6,336 nucleotides of DNA from Candidatus Faecivivens stercoripullorum. GTDB taxonomy: Bacteria; Bacillota; Clostridia; Oscillospirales; Ruminococcaceae. The notes beneath the pieces were generated by a model. The model saw nothing but the letters and a program-made list of their open reading frames with translations. It was not told where the DNA came from and searched no databases. Of the stretch, positions 5,724-6,336 are shown piece by piece. The DNA is taken from contig DVLW01000023.1 in NCBI GenBank assembly GCA_018715285.1, positions 1-6,336 on the forward strand. The letters are read 5' to 3'. The stretch's first letter is position 1, and each line of letters begins with the position of its first letter. Both the position numbers and the translations under genes were made by a program.

Positions 5724-5822
5724 TCGAAACAAGAAAACAGAATATCTGATAAACAAAGGCGTTTGCATCTTGGCGGGAACTTTCCCCGGTGCAGACGCCT
5801 TTTTCTGTTATTCTTGTTCCGA
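5724..5822 (+). ncRNA. Structured leader RNA (candidate attenuator or small RNA)
   Basis: The RNA starting near 5723 can fold into one long hairpin. The outer helix pairs AACAAGAAAACAGAA (5728-5742) with TTCTGTT-A-TTCTTGTT (5803-5818): 15 bp with one bulged A at 5810, extended by TCG (5724-5726) with CGA (5820-5822) beyond one mismatch. The inner helix is the 13-bp terminator stem (5755-5767 with 5790-5802). The two helices abut on the 3' side; on the 5' side they are separated by a 12-base bulge (UAUCUGAUAAAC, 5743-5754). The ribosome site of the next gene (5828-5836) lies just outside. I do not recognise a known riboswitch class or a T-box. It could be a riboregulated leader, or a short stable RNA ending at the terminator. 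Confidence 0.55.
5755..5806 (+). terminator. Intrinsic terminator inside the leader
   Basis: AAAGGCGTTTGCA (5755-5767) pairs with TGCAGACGCCTTT (5790-5802); every pair is Watson-Crick except one G-U. The 22-base loop (5768-5789) contains its own small GGGA/TCCC pairing. The stem runs directly into a T-rich tract (5800-5809, interrupted by CTG). It lies between the promoter and the solute-binding protein ATG, so it would stop most transcripts at about 85 nt unless relieved. Read on the minus strand the stem is followed by TTTGTTT, so it may also act weakly leftward. Confidence 0.75.
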
Positions 5823-5840
5823 ATACTGGAGAAGGGTTTG

Positions 5841-6336
5841 ATGAAAATGAAAAAAATCAAAAATCTGTTCGTGATCGCCTGTCTTGCCGCTATGACCGCA
5901 GGTCTTGTCTCCTGCTCCGGGTCTGCTGCCGGGAATTCTTCTTCTGAAAGCTCTTCCGGGTCGGCGTCTTCTGCCGATGGCGTAACGGTCAAACATATCG
6001 GTACCGGTTCATCGGTTCCTCCGTTCTGCTATCTGGATGAAAACGGCGAATTACAGGGATACGATATCGCGGTTTTGCATGAATTGGATGACCGGCTGGA
6101 ACAGTATGAATTTGATATCCAGTATATGGACTTTTCAGCGCTGATCGTTTCGCTGGATGCCGGTCAGCTGGATATGGTCTCCCATCAGCTGGTCAAGAGC
6201 GACGCCAGAAAAGAAAAATACCTCTTCCCGGAACAGTATTACTGTCTCTCGCCGATGAGTCTGGCGGTCAGCTCCGACAGCAATATCACCTCTCTGGCGG
6301 ATATGGCCGGTAAAAAGATCAACCAGGACCCGTCGT
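5841..6336 (+). CDS. ABC transporter solute-binding lipoprotein, amino-acid type (N-terminal part)
   Basis: The frame opens at ATG 5841 and runs 165 codons to the right edge without a stop. Residues 1-24 are a lipoprotein signal: a Lys-rich start (MKMKKIKN), a hydrophobic core and the lipobox LVSC with Cys25 as the lipidated residue. A Ser/Gly-rich linker (26-45) follows, typical of Gram-positive anchored receptors. From about residue 48 the sequence matches the SBP_bac_3 (PF00497) family: PPF (60-62), DENGELQGYDI (66-76), LDAGQLDMV (105-113) and SDARKEKYLF (120-129), where Arg123 is at the position of the arginine that usually binds the ligand alpha-carboxylate. It should capture a polar amino acid or a similar small molecule outside the membrane and hand it to a permease and ATPase, probably encoded just past the edge. 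GGAG (5828-5831) is nine bases before the ATG; ATG 5847 is an alternative start. Ligand not identifiable. Confidence 0.9.
   Translation, partial: MKMKKIKNLFVIACLAAMTAGLVSCSGSAAGNSSSESSSGSASSADGVTVKHIGTGSSVPPFCYLDENGELQGYDIAVLHELDDRLEQYEFDIQYMDFSALIVSLDAGQLDMVSHQLVKSDARKEKYLFPEQYYCLSPMSLAVSSDSNITSLADMAGKKINQDPS

Noticed and set aside
5723..5840. T-box or known amino acid riboswitch in the solute-binding protein leader
   Set aside because: The leader lacks the T-box antiterminator core and shows no recognisable lysine, glycine, SAM or glutamine aptamer; the structure is a simple long hairpin.
5612..5992. Minus-strand open frame of 126 codons opposite the solute-binding protein start
   Set aside because: It overlaps the lipoprotein signal and linker coding region, the perfect promoter and the leader hairpin on the other strand, and its composition is low-complexity with no domain.

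Overview
The window looks like a stretch of a Gram-positive chromosome, most likely Bacillota and a Clostridia-type gut anaerobe. The evidence is mid-range GC coding DNA with AT-rich intergenic DNA, strong Shine-Dalgarno sites, near-consensus sigma-A promoters, a lipoprotein-type solute-binding protein and a short streptococcal/clostridial-type ProB without a PUA domain. The genus cannot be read from this sequence. Nothing here points to a phage, plasmid, IS element or CRISPR array.

Five complete genes and one partial gene are on the minus strand; one partial gene is on the plus strand. In transcription order on the minus strand: (1) an ATP-grasp ligase-like protein (4185-5378) tightly coupled to an alpha/beta-hydrolase 'esterase' (3429-4172), transcribed from a candidate extended -10 promoter at 5448-5476 and ended by a strong hairpin at 3385-3415; (2) the complete proline biosynthesis operon proB-proA-proC (3281 down to 313), with its own near-consensus promoter (3356-3384) and a short structured leader, ended by a clean intrinsic terminator at 268-299; (3) the N-terminal 82 residues of a P-loop kinase-like protein running off the left edge.

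On the right, reading away from the ATP-grasp gene, a perfect consensus promoter (TTGACA, 17 bp, TATAAT, plus an extended -10 TG) drives a leader of about 120 nt into a lipoprotein amino-acid-type ABC solute-binding protein whose C-terminal part lies beyond the right edge. The leader holds a terminator-like hairpin. It also holds an upstream segment complementary, apart from one bulged base, to the bases beginning in the terminator T-run and ending past it, so the RNA can fold into a single long hairpin from its first bases almost to the ribosome binding site. This is the best candidate for undescribed regulation in the window.

Functionally, ProB, ProA and ProC convert glutamate to proline. 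The ATP-grasp/hydrolase pair probably makes and processes an amide- or peptide-type metabolite whose identity cannot be read from sequence. The solute-binding protein probably feeds a polar amino acid importer. Any link among these three units is inferred only from proximity.
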